Part shown: one piece after another, positions 63,746 through 64,000 of the stretch
Layout: every line of letters begins with the position of its first letter
Position numbering within the stretch: the stretch's first letter is position 1
Assembly (NCBI RefSeq): GCF_003226555.1
Contig: NZ_QKQS01000038.1
Span: 62,001-126,000, forward strand
DNA length: 64,000 bases
Origin: Rhodopseudomonas palustris
GTDB lineage: Bacteria; Pseudomonadota; Alphaproteobacteria; Rhizobiales; Xanthobacteraceae
Direction: 5' to 3'
Made by a program: the position numbers and the translations under genes
The notes under the pieces: model-generated
What the model saw: only the letters and a program-made list of their open reading frames with translations
What the model was told of the DNA's origin: nothing
The model's database searches: none

Positions 63746-64000
63746 GATGGAGAATGCACTTCTCGTCGGACTGTCACGACAGGTCGTGCTCGAACGACAG
63801 ATGGATGTCGTCGCGAACAACCTCGCCAACGTCAGCACCACCGGCTTCAAGGCCGAGCGGTCGATGTTTCAGGAATTTCTCAACACCCGCGCGCACGAAG
63901 ACAATTTCGCGCGGCCGGACCAGCGCGTCAGCTTCGTGCAGGACCGCGCCACCTACCACGACCTGTCGACCGGCCCGCTGGAGCAGACCAAGAACCCGCT
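63746..64000 (+). CDS. flgF: Flagellar rod protein FlgF (cut by window edge)
   Basis: The first 85 codons are visible: MENALLVGLSRQVVLERQMD, then VVANNLANVSTTGFKAERSM, the rod/hook N-terminal motif, and QRVSFVQDRATYHDLSTGPL. FlgF is a proximal rod protein of about 240 residues. AAGGGAGA precedes ATG 63746. The gene runs off the end of the window. Confidence 0.94.

Overview
The window is GC-rich alphaproteobacterial chromosome. It most resembles Rhodopseudomonas palustris or a close Bradyrhizobium relative. This is inferred from gene content and order (flgB-flgC-fliE-fliQ-fliR-flhB-cckA, and fliL-fliM-DUF6468-motE), GTTC-N7-GTTC SOS boxes, a FixK/FNR box, and scattered palindromic repeats typical of that group. 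No rRNA, tRNA, CRISPR array, transposase or integrase was recognised.

Region 1 (1-6,500) is accessory. It holds a lower-GC KAP-type P-loop NTPase cut by the window edge, a HigBA-like toxin-antitoxin pair with an SOS box upstream, a PEP-mutase/isocitrate-lyase-family enzyme, a small gene whose probable Fic partner has been deleted to a 28-codon stub, a low-GC HEPN-like protein, a GreA/B-like factor, ParDE, a DUF2147 protein and VapBC.

Region 2 (6,500-17,300) has a TrmJ-type RNA methyltransferase fused to a DUF559 nuclease-like domain. It is divergent from icd, which has a clear terminator. Then come a YnfA-family membrane protein, an iron-uptake module (AraC regulator, TonB receptor, secreted protein, PepSY membrane protein), a decayed KefB-type antiporter and an intact one. 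Region 3 (17,300-27,700) is housekeeping: alaS with a downstream GNAT gene, a tandem glycine riboswitch controlling gcvT-gcvH-gcvP, and recA under a LexA box.

Region 4 (27,700-47,300) is a mosaic of small or variable genes. It includes a collagen-like lipoprotein, a small Cys-rich protein behind a FixK box, a Crp/Fnr regulator, a caspase-like protein, a GNAT/FemAB-like protein, a DsbA/FrnE protein, an XRE regulator with twin operators, a SET-domain protein with a histone-H1-like tail, an IspZ-family protein, fumarase A, BrnTA, a glutathione transferase, a Tim44-like protein, and a two-gene operon of an FRG-domain protein plus an unknown partner.

Region 5 (47,300-64,000) is a flagellar and cell-cycle cluster. 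It contains cckA, flhB, fliR, fliQ, fliE, flgC and flgB on the minus strand; fliO and fliP on the plus strand; a 1,234-residue exported repeat protein; a GrlR-like protein; motE, DUF6468, fliM and fliL on the minus strand; and the start of flgF on the plus strand. FlhB/FliOPQR form the export gate, FlgB/FlgC/FlgF/FliE the rod, FliM the switch and FliL the stator region. CckA is the master cell-cycle kinase that in related bacteria feeds CtrA control of flagellar genes.
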